Assembly: GCA_002429165.1 (NCBI GenBank)
Contig: DIYV01000005.1
Coordinates: 1-18,426, forward strand
Source of the DNA: Gallionella sp. UBA6045
GTDB lineage: Bacteria; Pseudomonadota; Gammaproteobacteria; Burkholderiales; Gallionellaceae
Length of the DNA stretch: 18,426 nucleotides
Reading direction: 5' to 3'
The translations under genes were made by a program, and so were the position numbers. Under the pieces are notes generated by a model. The model saw only the letters and a program-made list of their open reading frames with translations, was not told the origin of the DNA and did not search any database. Shown in pieces: positions 1 to 7,664 of the stretch (positions are counted from its first letter, which is position 1; each line of letters starts with the position of its first letter).

Positions 1-1857
1 CGCGATGCGACGCGCAAGGCGATGGATCAGCTCGTCGCTGCGATCGTCGCAATCTCGCTGGTGCTGATGGCCGTGTTCATCCCGATGGCGTTCTTCCCCG
101 GATCGACAGGGGCAATTTACCGCCAATTCGCTGTTACGCTGGTGCTGGCTATGATGTTCTCCGCGCTGATGGCATTTACGCTGACACCGGCGCTGTGTGC
201 GACCTTGCTCAAACACACGCCCGGCAAGGAGGATGTGTTGCCGACGCGCGGATTTCTGGGTTGGTTCAACCGTTTTTTCGCGCGTACCACAACACACTAC
301 ACATCGGGCGTGGGCAAGATCGTAAGAAGGACTTCGCGATTTTTGCTGGTCTATGCGGTGATTTTTATTGCGATGGGATGGTTGTTCAGCAAACTCCCCG
401 GCAGCTTTTTGCCGGGAGAGGATCAGGGCTATTTCATCAACGTCGTCCAGCTTCCTCCGGGCGCCACCCAGGCCCGTACACTTGAAGTGTTGTCCAAGAT
501 GGAAAAATACTATCTCGGACAAAAGGAAGTTCAGCACGTGATCGCGGTGGCGGGCTTTTCATTTGTCGGGCGCGGTCAGAATGTCGGTATTGTATTTGTG
601 ACCCTCAAGCCCTGGGATGAACGAACCGCGGCGGGCAGTTCGTCGATTGATCTGGTGCGCAAGGCCAACATGGCGTTGTTCAGGATCAAACAGGCAATGA
701 TATTTGCGGTCAATCCGCCGCCGATTCCCGAATTGGCGGCACTGGGCGGGTTTGACTTCCGGCTCGAAGACCGCGGCGGAGTGGGGCGGGAAAAGCTGCT
801 GGAGGCACGCAATATGGCCTTGGGCATGGCCGCGCAAAGCCCGATGCTGGCCGGGGTGCGTCCCGAAGGTCAGGAGGCGGGGCCGCAGCTGTTGCTGGAT
901 ATCGACCGCTTGAAGGCAGAGACCCTGGGGGTCTCCATCGCGGATCTGAATGACACGCTGCAGTCCACTTTGGGCGTAGCCTATATCAACGATTTCACGC
1001 GCCAGGGACGTACGCTACAGGTACAAATGCAGGCCGAGCCGGATATACGACGTACGCCCAAGGATATATTGCGGGTCTCGATACGCAACGACAAAGGCGA
1101 GATGGTTCCGTTATCGGAACTGGCCTCGGTGCACTGGACGGCCGGTTCGCCCAAGCTTGACCGATATAACGGTCTGCCCTCGATGAAGATTGCCGGTGGT
1201 CCGGCACCCGGGCGCAGCAGTGGCGAGGCGGTTGCCGCAATGGAGCAGATCGCGCAGAAACTGCCGCCGGGTATCGGTTATGAATGGTCGGGAACCACTT
1301 ATGAAGAGTTGCAGTCCGGATCCGAGGCCCCGATGCTGTTCGCAGTCTCGCTGATTGTGGTGTTCCTGTCCCTGGCCGCGTTGTATGAAAGCTGGTCTAT
1401 CCCGTTCGCGGTACTGCTGGTCGTGCCGCTGGGTGTATTCGGCGCGGTGTTGGCCGTTACACTGCGCGGACTGCCCGATGACGTGTATTTCAAGGTGGGC
1501 TTGATCGCGATCATCGGGCTCTCGTCCAAGAACGCCATCCTGATCATAGAATTCGCACGCAGGCTGCAAGACAGCGGCATGAGCGCGATCGATGCCACGC
1601 TGGAAGCATGTCGTTTGCGCTTCCGGCCGATACTGATGACCTCGATCGCATTTATCGCCGGGGTATCGCCGCTGGCGTTCTCGGTCGGCGCGGGTGCGCA
1701 AAGCCGTCATGCGATCGGCACGGGCGTGATGGGCGGGATGCTGGCCGTGACCTTGCTGGCAGTCTTTCTGGTGCCTGTGTTTTTCGTGGTGGTGAGGCGC
1801 ATCTTTCCGGGACACGCGCGCAAGCCCGCCGAACACGAGGAGAGCCATCATGACTAG
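1..1857 (+). CDS. RND multidrug efflux pump, inner-membrane subunit (AcrB/HAE1 type), 5'-truncated
   Basis: This is the C-terminal ~618 residues of a proton-driven RND exporter that would expel hydrophobic or amphiphilic drugs through a periplasmic adaptor and an outer-membrane channel. The reading frame is open from base 1, so the start lies outside the window; the ATG at 22 is an internal methionine. The opening residues DATRKAM and the following PMAFFPGSTGAIYRQF match the TM5 region of AcrB. The periplasmic porter segment has the typical GEDQGYF and PPGAT motifs. The motif GLSSKNAILIIEF carries the TM10 lysine of the proton relay (codon 1528-1530); the paired TM4 aspartates are lost to the left. 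A His/Glu-rich tail ends the protein. The stop overlaps the start of the next gene by 8 bases, so the two are probably translationally coupled. The substrate cannot be told from the sequence. Confidence 0.96.
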   Translation, partial: RDATRKAMDQLVAAIVAISLVLMAVFIPMAFFPGSTGAIYRQFAVTLVLAMMFSALMAFTLTPALCATLLKHTPGKEDVLPTRGFLGWFNRFFARTTTHYTSGVGKIVRRTSRFLLVYAVIFIAMGWLFSKLPGSFLPGEDQGYFINVVQLPPGATQARTLEVLSKMEKYYLGQKEVQHVIAVAGFSFVGRGQNVGIVFVTLKPWDERTAAGSSSIDLVRKANMALFRIKQAMIFAVNPPPIPELAALGGFDFRLEDRGGVGREKLLEARNMALGMAAQSPMLAGVRPEGQEAGPQLLLDIDRLKAETLGVSIADLNDTLQSTLGVAYINDFTRQGRTLQVQMQAEPDIRRTPKDILRVSIRNDKGEMVPLSELASVHWTAGSPKLDRYNGLPSMKIAGGPAPGRSSGEAVAAMEQIAQKLPPGIGYEWSGTTYEELQSGSEAPMLFAVSLIVVFLSLAALYESWSIPFAVLLVVPLGVFGAVLAVTLRGLPDDVYFKVGLIAIIGLSSKNAILIIEFARRLQDSGMSAIDATLEACRLRFRPILMTSIAFIAGVSPLAFSVGAGAQSRHAIGTGVMGGMLAVTLLAVFLVPVFFVVVRRIFPGHARKPAEHEESHHD

Positions 1858-3295
1858 ACTATACAAAAAATCCGCGCTGATAATTCTGGCGGCCGTGCTG
1901 GGCGGCTGTTCGCTGATGCCCGCCTATCAGAGGCCCGGTGCGCCCATTCCCCAGGCGTGGCCGGACAGCGTGAAGCTGAAAGCCACCGGTGGGCTTGCAC
2001 TTACCGACTGGCAGCATTATTTTACCGACCCGCGTTTGCAAGCATTGATCGCCGCCGCGCTGGAGAACAATCGCGATCTTCGCGTCGCCACCGCACGCAT
2101 TGCTGAAGCCCGCGCGCAATATGGCATACAGCGGGCCGATCGGCTGCCGAATTTGAATCTGGCGGCGACAGAGAACGCTTCCAGAACCCCGGCTGAGTTG
2201 TCTTACACCGGCGCTACGCTGACATCGCGGCGTTATGATGTGGGCGTTGACCTGCTGTCATACGAGCTGGATTTTTGGGGGCGGGTCAGCAGTCTCAATG
2301 CGGCCGCCAAGGCCAGCTATTTCGCCACCGAATCCGCGCAACGCGCGTTTCGCCTGTCGCTGATCGCAGACGTGGCAAATGCCTACTTGTCGTTGCTGGA
2401 AATGCGCGAACGCGCCCGGCTTGCCGAAACGACCGTCAAGGCGCGCGCCGAATCCAGGGAATTGATTGCGCGCCGCCGTGATGCCGGCGTGTCCAGCGAC
2501 ACGGATTGGTTGCAGGCGGAAGGGTCATATCAAGCCGCAGTGGCCGAACTGGCCAGCCTGAAACAACAACAGGCCGCCGCGGAAAATCTGCTCAACCTGC
2601 TGCTGGGCAAATCGATGGCGGAGATAAAAGATATGCCGCCCGGACGAAGTCTCGCCGAACAGGGAATAAGTTCCGAACTGTTTGCCGGATTGCCTGCCGA
2701 GGTGTTGTTGCGGCGTCCCGACGTGCTGGCTGCCGAGCAGCAATTGATCGCCGCGAATGCCAATATCGGCGCGGCACGCGCCGCCTACTTTCCGCGCATT
2801 TCGTTGACCGGCAGCGTGGGCACGGCCAGTAGAAGTTTGTCCGGTTTGTTCGATGCGGGTAGCGGTGCATGGAGCTTTCAGCCTTCCATCATCCAGCCGT
2901 TATTCGATGCCGGGCGCACTTCTGCCAACGTGGATATCGCCAAGCAACGCAAGGTGATCGCGGTAGCCGAGTATGAAAAAACCATACAGCAGGCGTTCCG
3001 TGAAGTGGCGGATCTGCTCAGCGCGCGCGACAGGCTCGCCGAGCAGCTTGCTGCACAACAAGCCAATGCCGATGCGCAGAACCATCTGTTGCGCCTGGTC
3101 GAGGCGCGCTATAAAGCGGGCATCGTCAGTCATCTTGAGGTGCTGGATGCGGAACGACAGGCCTTTGCTGCCGAGCAGGGGGCGATACAGGTGAGGCGCG
3201 CGTGGCTCAGCGCGGCCACGCAACTTTACAAGGCGTTGGCGGGTGAAAGCAACGATTCGGCAGACAGCACAACGCAGAAGGTCGCCGGAAAATAA
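1850..3295 (+). CDS. Outer-membrane efflux lipoprotein (NodT/OprM family)
   Basis: Outer-membrane channel of the tripartite efflux system whose pump is encoded just upstream; it forms a trimeric TolC-like barrel and periplasmic tunnel. The 481-residue length is normal. The N-terminus is a lipoprotein signal with lipobox LGGC, Cys at residue 20, followed by the YQRPG segment common in NodT-type proteins. Two related OEP halves follow, with ALENNRDLRVA in the first and RRPDVLAAEQQL plus AAYFPRISLTG in the second. The start at 1850 is supported by a strong GAGGAGAG ribosome site at 1837-1844, inside the end of the pump gene. Its stop codon shares one base with the next start (TAATG), so pump, channel and regulator read as one operon. 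The only doubt is which drugs are transported. Confidence 0.96.
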   Translation: MTRLYKKSALIILAAVLGGCSLMPAYQRPGAPIPQAWPDSVKLKATGGLALTDWQHYFTDPRLQALIAAALENNRDLRVATARIAEARAQYGIQRADRLPNLNLAATENASRTPAELSYTGATLTSRRYDVGVDLLSYELDFWGRVSSLNAAAKASYFATESAQRAFRLSLIADVANAYLSLLEMRERARLAETTVKARAESRELIARRRDAGVSSDTDWLQAEGSYQAAVAELASLKQQQAAAENLLNLLLGKSMAEIKDMPPGRSLAEQGISSELFAGLPAEVLLRRPDVLAAEQQLIAANANIGAARAAYFPRISLTGSVGTASRSLSGLFDAGSGAWSFQPSIIQPLFDAGRTSANVDIAKQRKVIAVAEYEKTIQQAFREVADLLSARDRLAEQLAAQQANADAQNHLLRLVEARYKAGIVSHLEVLDAERQAFAAEQGAIQVRRAWLSAATQLYKALAGESNDSADSTTQKVAGK

Positions 3296-3939
3296 TGATG
3301 AGCGAGGTGGAAATCAAAAGCGCCAGCGAACAAACCCGCATGCGATTACTGGATGCGGCGCGCGAGGTGTTTTCGGAACACAGCTTCCAGGGTGCGACAG
3401 TGCGCGAGATATGTCGCCGCGCCGAGGCGAATGTTGCAGCAGTCAATTATCACTTCGGCAGCAAGGACGGACTGCTTGCCGAAGCACTGAACTTTGCGCC
3501 GCTTGCGGCGCTGCAGAAAGCCAATGTCAGTGCTGCCGAATGTCCCAGGGTGCGTTTGCGCCTGTTCCTGCGAGATTTCATGGTGATGTTGCTGGATGAA
3601 AAAAATCCTTCCTCGCAATGCCAGATCATGGCGCGCGAGTTGGCCGATCCGACTCCCGCGCTGGACAAGATCGTGCGTGAAGCGGTTGCGCCACTCCATA
3701 AGTTTTTAGGCCAGCTGGTGCGTGAGATCGTCGGCGATAAAGTCGGCGAGGCAGAGCTGCGCCGCTGCGTGCACAGCATACTCGGACAGTGTCTGTTTTA
3801 CCGGCATTCGCACCCGGTGTTGCAGCGCCTCTATCCCAAGTTGCGCTACGACCGCAAGGAAATCGAGGCGATCGGCGAGCATATTGCGGAATTTTCGCTG
3901 GCCGGAATCAGCCGTCTCGATAAACCTGGTCGAACCTGA
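3295..3939 (+). CDS. TetR-family repressor with CerR-type (DUF1956) C-terminal domain
   Basis: Probable local repressor of the efflux operon. The N-terminal ~60 residues form a TetR helix-turn-helix: TRMRLLDAAREVFSEHSF leads into GATVREICRRAEANVAAVNYHFGSK, with the usual YHFGSKDGLL signature. The C-terminal part (SSQCQIMARELADPTPALD, and later SILGQCLFYRHSHPVLQRLYP) resembles the CerR/CecR (YbiH) ligand-binding domain. The start ATG overlaps the preceding stop codon; a second ATG follows immediately, so the true start could be 3298. TetR repressors of RND pumps are more often divergent from their operon; here it is the last gene of the operon, which implies autoregulation through a promoter outside the window. 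Function as an efflux regulator is inferred from domain and position. Confidence 0.9.
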   Translation: MMSEVEIKSASEQTRMRLLDAAREVFSEHSFQGATVREICRRAEANVAAVNYHFGSKDGLLAEALNFAPLAALQKANVSAAECPRVRLRLFLRDFMVMLLDEKNPSSQCQIMARELADPTPALDKIVREAVAPLHKFLGQLVREIVGDKVGEAELRRCVHSILGQCLFYRHSHPVLQRLYPKLRYDRKEIEAIGEHIAEFSLAGISRLDKPGRT

Positions 3940-4003
3940 GTTGACTCTCTGATGCGGTCCGTGCAGTCTGGAAAGCTGTGCCAACAAGGACCGGCAATAC
4001 GTG

Positions 4004-4009
4004 TAGAAT
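4004..4009 (+). promoter_or_regulatory. Candidate -10 box of the cytochrome gene (possibly leaderless)
   Basis: TAGAAT matches the sigma-70 -10 consensus at 5 of 6 positions. A poor -35-like CCAACA (3981-3986, 3 of 6) sits 17 bases upstream. Transcription would begin about 7 bases after the -10 box, close to the ATG at 4016, and no Shine-Dalgarno sequence is visible before that ATG. A leaderless mRNA is therefore possible but unproven. Confidence 0.35.
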
Positions 4010-4015
4010 CATGCC

Positions 4016-4477
4016 ATGAAAACAAATAAACTCGCCCAGGTTGCCCTGCTTCTGTGGGGTGTCACTATTGCCGTATTGCTATGGTTCTTCCTGCGCGGGA
4101 GTACCGCTGCGGGAACGGATGGCAGAACCGCGATCATGTTGCATCCTGCCGAGCGTGAGTTGGTGCTGTCCGAAATGCGCGGTCTGTTAGTCGCGACGCA
4201 GGGTATTTTGGAGGGGGCCAATCAGGGCGATATACCGCGCATCATCAAGGCTGCCCGCGCAGGGGGGATGGCCGGCACGGCGGGGGTCAATCCGGCGTTG
4301 ATGGCAAAATTGCCTCTGGAATTCAAAGCGCTGGGGATGAGCATACACCACGAGATGGATGAGATCGCCAAAGCTGCGGATGACGGCCGGCCCACGACAG
4401 AACTGTTGAAAATGACATCGGACACTTTGACGAAATGCGTTGCCTGCCATGCAGCGTGGCAGCTTAAGACGAATTAA
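4016..4477 (+). CDS. Membrane-anchored monoheme c-type cytochrome, cytochrome c'-like layout
   Basis: A 153-residue protein with one transmembrane segment or uncleaved signal anchor (residues 6-27, LAQVALLLWGVTIAVLLWFF) and a periplasmic part that looks all-helical. The single heme-attachment site CVACH lies at residues 141-145, very near the C-terminus, as in class II cytochromes (cytochrome c' and cytochrome c556). Heme c attachment would take place in the periplasm. An electron-transfer or gas/redox-sensing role is possible, but the partner cannot be deduced: the neighbours are an efflux operon and topA, neither a respiratory gene. It is separated from the repressor gene by 76 bases and converges with topA, leaving only 24 bases between stop codons, so it is probably its own transcription unit. 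The start is the only ATG that keeps the membrane segment; it lacks a clear ribosome site. Confidence 0.82.
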   Translation: MKTNKLAQVALLLWGVTIAVLLWFFLRGSTAAGTDGRTAIMLHPAERELVLSEMRGLLVATQGILEGANQGDIPRIIKAARAGGMAGTAGVNPALMAKLPLEFKALGMSIHHEMDEIAKAADDGRPTTELLKMTSDTLTKCVACHAAWQLKTN

Positions 4478-4501
4478 TAACGAGTACGCTGTGGGGTTGC
4501 T

Positions 4502-7165
4502 TTAAGGCTTGCCCTTGGCAACTTTTTTCGCGGCAACCTTCTTAGCGGCGGGCTTCGTCACCTTCCCGGCAGCGACTTTTTTGGCGGCAGGCCCGGCTGC
4601 TTTTGTTGCGGCCTTCGCCTTGGTGGTCGCGGTCTTGGCAGCTGTGGTCTTGGGCTTGGCTGCCTTGGTTTTTGTCGCCTTGGGTGCAGCCTTGGCTTTA
4701 GTGGTTCTGGCCGCTGACTTTTTGCTGCTTGGTCCCTTTGCCGCCTTGGCCGCGATCAATTCCAGCGCTTCCTCCAGCGTGATCACATCCGGCGACACGC
4801 CCTTGGGCAACGTTGCGTTGATCTTGCCGTGGCGGGCGTAGGGGCCGTAGCGCCCGCTGCAGATCTCCACGCTGGCCTTGTCGTCAGGGTGATCGCCCAG
4901 CACGCGCAATACCGTGTTGCCATCACGTGCCTGTGCCAATAATTCCACCGCGCGCTCCAGACTGATGTCGAAGATGCTGTCGGTGCGCGGAATGGATTTG
5001 AACTTGCCGTCGTGCCCGATGTAGGGTCCGAAGCGACCGATATTGACGATGACCTTTTTGCCGGATTCGGGGTGCAAGCCGAGTTCGCGCGGCAGGGCCA
5101 GCAACTTCAACGCGCTGGCCAGATCGGCTTGTTCAAGCGGCATTTCCTTGGGCCATGAGACACGCTTGGGCTTGAGCTTTTCGCCTTCCACTACTTCGCC
5201 GAGTTGCACATAGTGGCCGTAAGGTCCGCGCAACAACAACACGGCTTGCCGGGTATCCGGATGGATGCCCAGTTCCACTCTTGCCGAGGCATCGTCCTGT
5301 GATTCGCCGCTGAGGCTGCGTTTGTATTTGCACTCCGGATAGTTGGTACAACTGATGAAGCTGCCGTAACGGCTGAGCTTTTTGGCGAGCGGTTTTCCGC
5401 ATTCCGGGCAAGCCTCGTCGATCAACTCGACCGGGCGGTCGATGTCGGCTTTTTCCTTGATCAGTTTGGAAAAGCCTTTCCAGAACTCGTCCATCACGCC
5501 GATCCAGTCGCGCTTTCCTTCGGAGACTTCATCCAGCTCGTCTTCGAGGTGGGCAGTGAAATCGTAATCAACATAGCGGGTGAAATGATCGGTCAGGAAG
5601 CGCGTGACGACACGGCCGACATCCGTCGGCATGAAGCGTTTCTTGTCCAGAATGGCGTATTCACGGGCTTGCAGAGTGGAAATGATGGTTGCGTAGGTCG
5701 ACGGCCGGCCAATTCCATATTCTTCCAGCGACTTGACCAGGCTGGCTTCGGAATAGCGCGGCGGCGGCTGGGTGAAGTGTTGTTCGCCATACAGCTTGTC
5801 GATCGGCAACACATCGCCCTCGGCCAGCGGCGGAAGTTTGCCGCTTTCTTCTTCGGTCGCGTCGTCCACGTCTTCCATGTACACCCCGATAAAACCGGGA
5901 AATACCAGCACCTGACCGCTGGCGCGGAACAGCGTGTTGTCTCCGCCCAGCCTGATGTCCAGGCTGACCGTGTCGAAACGGGCCGGCGCCATCTGGCAGG
6001 CCAGGGTGCGCTTCCAGATCATTTCATAGAGCCGCGCCTGATCGGCGGTCAGATGGTCGCGCATGTTATCCGGTGTGCGCAGGATGGAAGTCGGGCGGAT
6101 CGCTTCGTGTGACTCCTGCGCGTTCTTGGTTTTGCTTTTGAAGGCAGGCTGGGTACTTGGCAGGTATTCCGGCGAGAAATTGTTGCCGATGTAATCGCGG
6201 ATTTCCTGCACCGCTTCCTTCGCCAGCGAAACCGAGTCGGTACGCATGTAAGAGATCAAGCCGACAGTCTGCCCGCCGATGTCCACGCCTTCATACAGCG
6301 ATTGCGCGGTGCGCATGGTACGGTCGGCGGTCATGCCGAGTTTGCGCACCGCTTCCTGTTGCAGCGTGGACGTAGTGAACGGCGCGGCGGCATAACGCTG
6401 CTTGGCCTTTTTCTCGACGCGCACCACCTTGGGTGGCAGCTTGGCATCATTGAGTTTGGCGTGGATCGCGTCGTATTCGGCCTGGTTGCTTATACTGAGC
6501 TGCTCCAGCTTCTTGCCCTGGTACTGGAACAGCTTGGCGGTGAACGGCTGGTGATCCTTGTTTGTATCGAGATGCACGGTCCAGTATTCCTGGCTCCTGA
6601 ACGCTTCGATCTCCAACTCGCGCTCGACGATCATGCGCAGCGCGGGACTCTGCACCCGGCCTGCCGACAAGCCGGGCCGGATCTTGCGCCACAGCAGCGG
6701 CGACAGATTGAAACCGACCAGGTAGTCCAGCGCGCGCCGTGCCTGTTGCGCGTTCACCAGCGGCTGTGCGATTTCACGGGGGTGGGCGACCGCTTCGCGC
6801 ACGGCAGACTGGGTGATCTCATAGAACACCACGCGCTGCATGCTTTTGTTCTTCATGCCGCGTTTGGCCTTGAGCAATTCGGAAATGTGCCAGGCGATCG
6901 CTTCACCTTCGCGATCCGGATCGGGTGCCAGATAGATGTGATCCGCAGCAGCGGCGGCTTTGGCGATTGCATCCATGTGCTTGCTGTTGCGCGCGATGGT
7001 TTCGTATTTCATCGCGAAACCGTTTTCGGTATCGACTGCGCCGGTCTTGGGAATGAGGTCGCGCACGTGCCCATACGAGGCAAGTATTTCGAAATCCTTG
7101 CCCAGATATTTTTGCAGCGTCTTGGCCTTGGCCGGGGATTCGACGATCAGTAGGTTGGTTGCCAT
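4502..7165 (-). CDS. topA: DNA topoisomerase I (type IA) with lysine-rich C-terminal tail
   Basis: Relaxes negative supercoils behind moving RNA polymerase by transient single-strand cleavage. The 887-residue protein carries the Toprim domain at the N-terminus (Glu9 in VESPAKA; acidic triad D82-P-D84-R-E86) and the catalytic tyrosine Y306 within SYMRTDS. A single C4 zinc ribbon follows (C586, C589, C606, C612). Three shorter glycine/tyrosine repeats (GPYGHYVQLG, GRFGPYIGHDG, GRYGPYARHGK, around residues 647-780) look like topoisomerase C-terminal repeats. The last ~80 residues (806-887) are almost only Lys, Ala, Thr and Pro. E. coli TopA ends in zinc ribbons without this tail. It follows smg by 28 bases on the same strand and is probably the last gene of the LysM-dprA-smg-topA unit. 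No clear ribosome site precedes the ATG. Confidence 0.98.
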   Translation of the reverse strand: MATNLLIVESPAKAKTLQKYLGKDFEILASYGHVRDLIPKTGAVDTENGFAMKYETIARNSKHMDAIAKAAAAADHIYLAPDPDREGEAIAWHISELLKAKRGMKNKSMQRVVFYEITQSAVREAVAHPREIAQPLVNAQQARRALDYLVGFNLSPLLWRKIRPGLSAGRVQSPALRMIVERELEIEAFRSQEYWTVHLDTNKDHQPFTAKLFQYQGKKLEQLSISNQAEYDAIHAKLNDAKLPPKVVRVEKKAKQRYAAAPFTTSTLQQEAVRKLGMTADRTMRTAQSLYEGVDIGGQTVGLISYMRTDSVSLAKEAVQEIRDYIGNNFSPEYLPSTQPAFKSKTKNAQESHEAIRPTSILRTPDNMRDHLTADQARLYEMIWKRTLACQMAPARFDTVSLDIRLGGDNTLFRASGQVLVFPGFIGVYMEDVDDATEEESGKLPPLAEGDVLPIDKLYGEQHFTQPPPRYSEASLVKSLEEYGIGRPSTYATIISTLQAREYAILDKKRFMPTDVGRVVTRFLTDHFTRYVDYDFTAHLEDELDEVSEGKRDWIGVMDEFWKGFSKLIKEKADIDRPVELIDEACPECGKPLAKKLSRYGSFISCTNYPECKYKRSLSGESQDDASARVELGIHPDTRQAVLLLRGPYGHYVQLGEVVEGEKLKPKRVSWPKEMPLEQADLASALKLLALPRELGLHPESGKKVIVNIGRFGPYIGHDGKFKSIPRTDSIFDISLERAVELLAQARDGNTVLRVLGDHPDDKASVEICSGRYGPYARHGKINATLPKGVSPDVITLEEALELIAAKAAKGPSSKKSAARTTKAKAAPKATKTKAAKPKTTAAKTATTKAKAATKAAGPAAKKVAAGKVTKPAAKKVAAKKVAKGKP
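4505..4750 (-). repeat. Low-complexity Lys/Ala/Thr-rich coding tract (histone H1-like tail of TopA)
   Basis: These bases encode residues 806-887 of TopA. The peptide is strongly basic, with short repeated units such as PAAKKVA (twice), TKAKAA and KAAKPK. The DNA itself is only loosely repeated, since alternate codons are used, so it is a protein-level rather than a perfect nucleotide repeat. Such tails resemble the basic C-termini of histone H1-like bacterial proteins and probably add non-specific DNA binding. Confidence 0.85.
4509..4528 (+). terminator. Weak candidate intrinsic terminator for the cytochrome gene
   Basis: On the plus strand TTGCC (4509-4513) and GGCAA (4517-4521) form a 5-bp stem with loop CTT, followed one base later by six T residues (4523-4528). 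It lies 32 bases after the cytochrome stop codon and inside the 3' end of the convergent topA gene, where it also encodes Lys codons. The short stem makes this uncertain. Confidence 0.3.
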
Positions 7166-7193
7166 GCGCGTGTGCTTTTTTTAGATCTTGGGT

Positions 7194-7649
7194 TCAATGC
7201 AGTTGTGCGGAATGAAGCGGTGTGAGCAATTCTTCGATCAACAGCGGATCAAGGTCCTGATGGCGATTCCACAACACCATCAGCATGATCAGCTTGAGTT
7301 TATCAAGTGCGAGGCTTTCCTGCTTCAGCGCAACGGATCGGTCGATGATCATCTCGCGTTCGACTGCGGAAATTAAGTGCTGCTGTTCGGCAAACAGCAG
7401 GAACTGGCGCGCTTCATCACTGATTAACTGCAATTCCAGTCCGGCAAAATGACGATGACCGGCGTGCTCAAGGCTGTCGGGATAACTGTCGGGATTTTGC
7501 TCATGCAACGCCGACAACCAGGTTAACGCCTCGCTGATTTCGTCGCCCTCAAAACCGGCAGCAGAAAGTTTGCGCGACAGTTTGTCCGGCTCGGGATAGC
7601 TGCCTGCGTCAAAATAACTTTCAAACAGGTACATCAGGATTTCAAACAT
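7194..7649 (-). CDS. smg: Smg family protein (DUF494)
   Basis: A 151-residue acidic cytosolic protein of the Smg/DUF494 family. It starts with MFEILMYLFESYFDAGSYPEPDKL and continues with GFEGDEISEALTWLSALHE, the recognisable family pattern; the E. coli homologue has nearly the same length (157). No enzyme motif, signal peptide or membrane segment is present, and the biochemical role is not established. Its place between dprA and topA agrees with the frequent dprA-smg neighbourhood in proteobacteria. It begins 15 bases after the dprA stop and ends 28 bases before the topA start, so it is probably cotranscribed with both. Confidence 0.93.
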   Translation of the reverse strand: MFEILMYLFESYFDAGSYPEPDKLSRKLSAAGFEGDEISEALTWLSALHEQNPDSYPDSLEHAGHRHFAGLELQLISDEARQFLLFAEQQHLISAVEREMIIDRSVALKQESLALDKLKLIMLMVLWNRHQDLDPLLIEELLTPLHSAQLH

Positions 7650-7664
7650 GGTTTGCGCAGTGAG

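Noticed and set aside
1111..1866. 251-codon minus-strand frame opposite the RND pump gene
   Set aside because: His/Arg/Gln-rich translation without domains, fully inside a well-supported gene; a shadow frame.
3955..3993. Inverted repeat CGGTCC/GGACCG in the gap after the TetR gene
   Set aside because: A 6-bp stem with a 27-base loop and no T run; too weak to call a terminator or operator.
4011..4019. Two-codon upstream frame ATG-CCA-TGA overlapping the cytochrome start
   Set aside because: Such short frames arise by chance and it has no ribosome site.
6302..7153. 283-codon open frame on the plus strand, antisense to topA
   Set aside because: It lies wholly within topA, has no family motif, and its composition is what the complement of a GC-biased gene gives. 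TopA motifs on the other strand are unambiguous.
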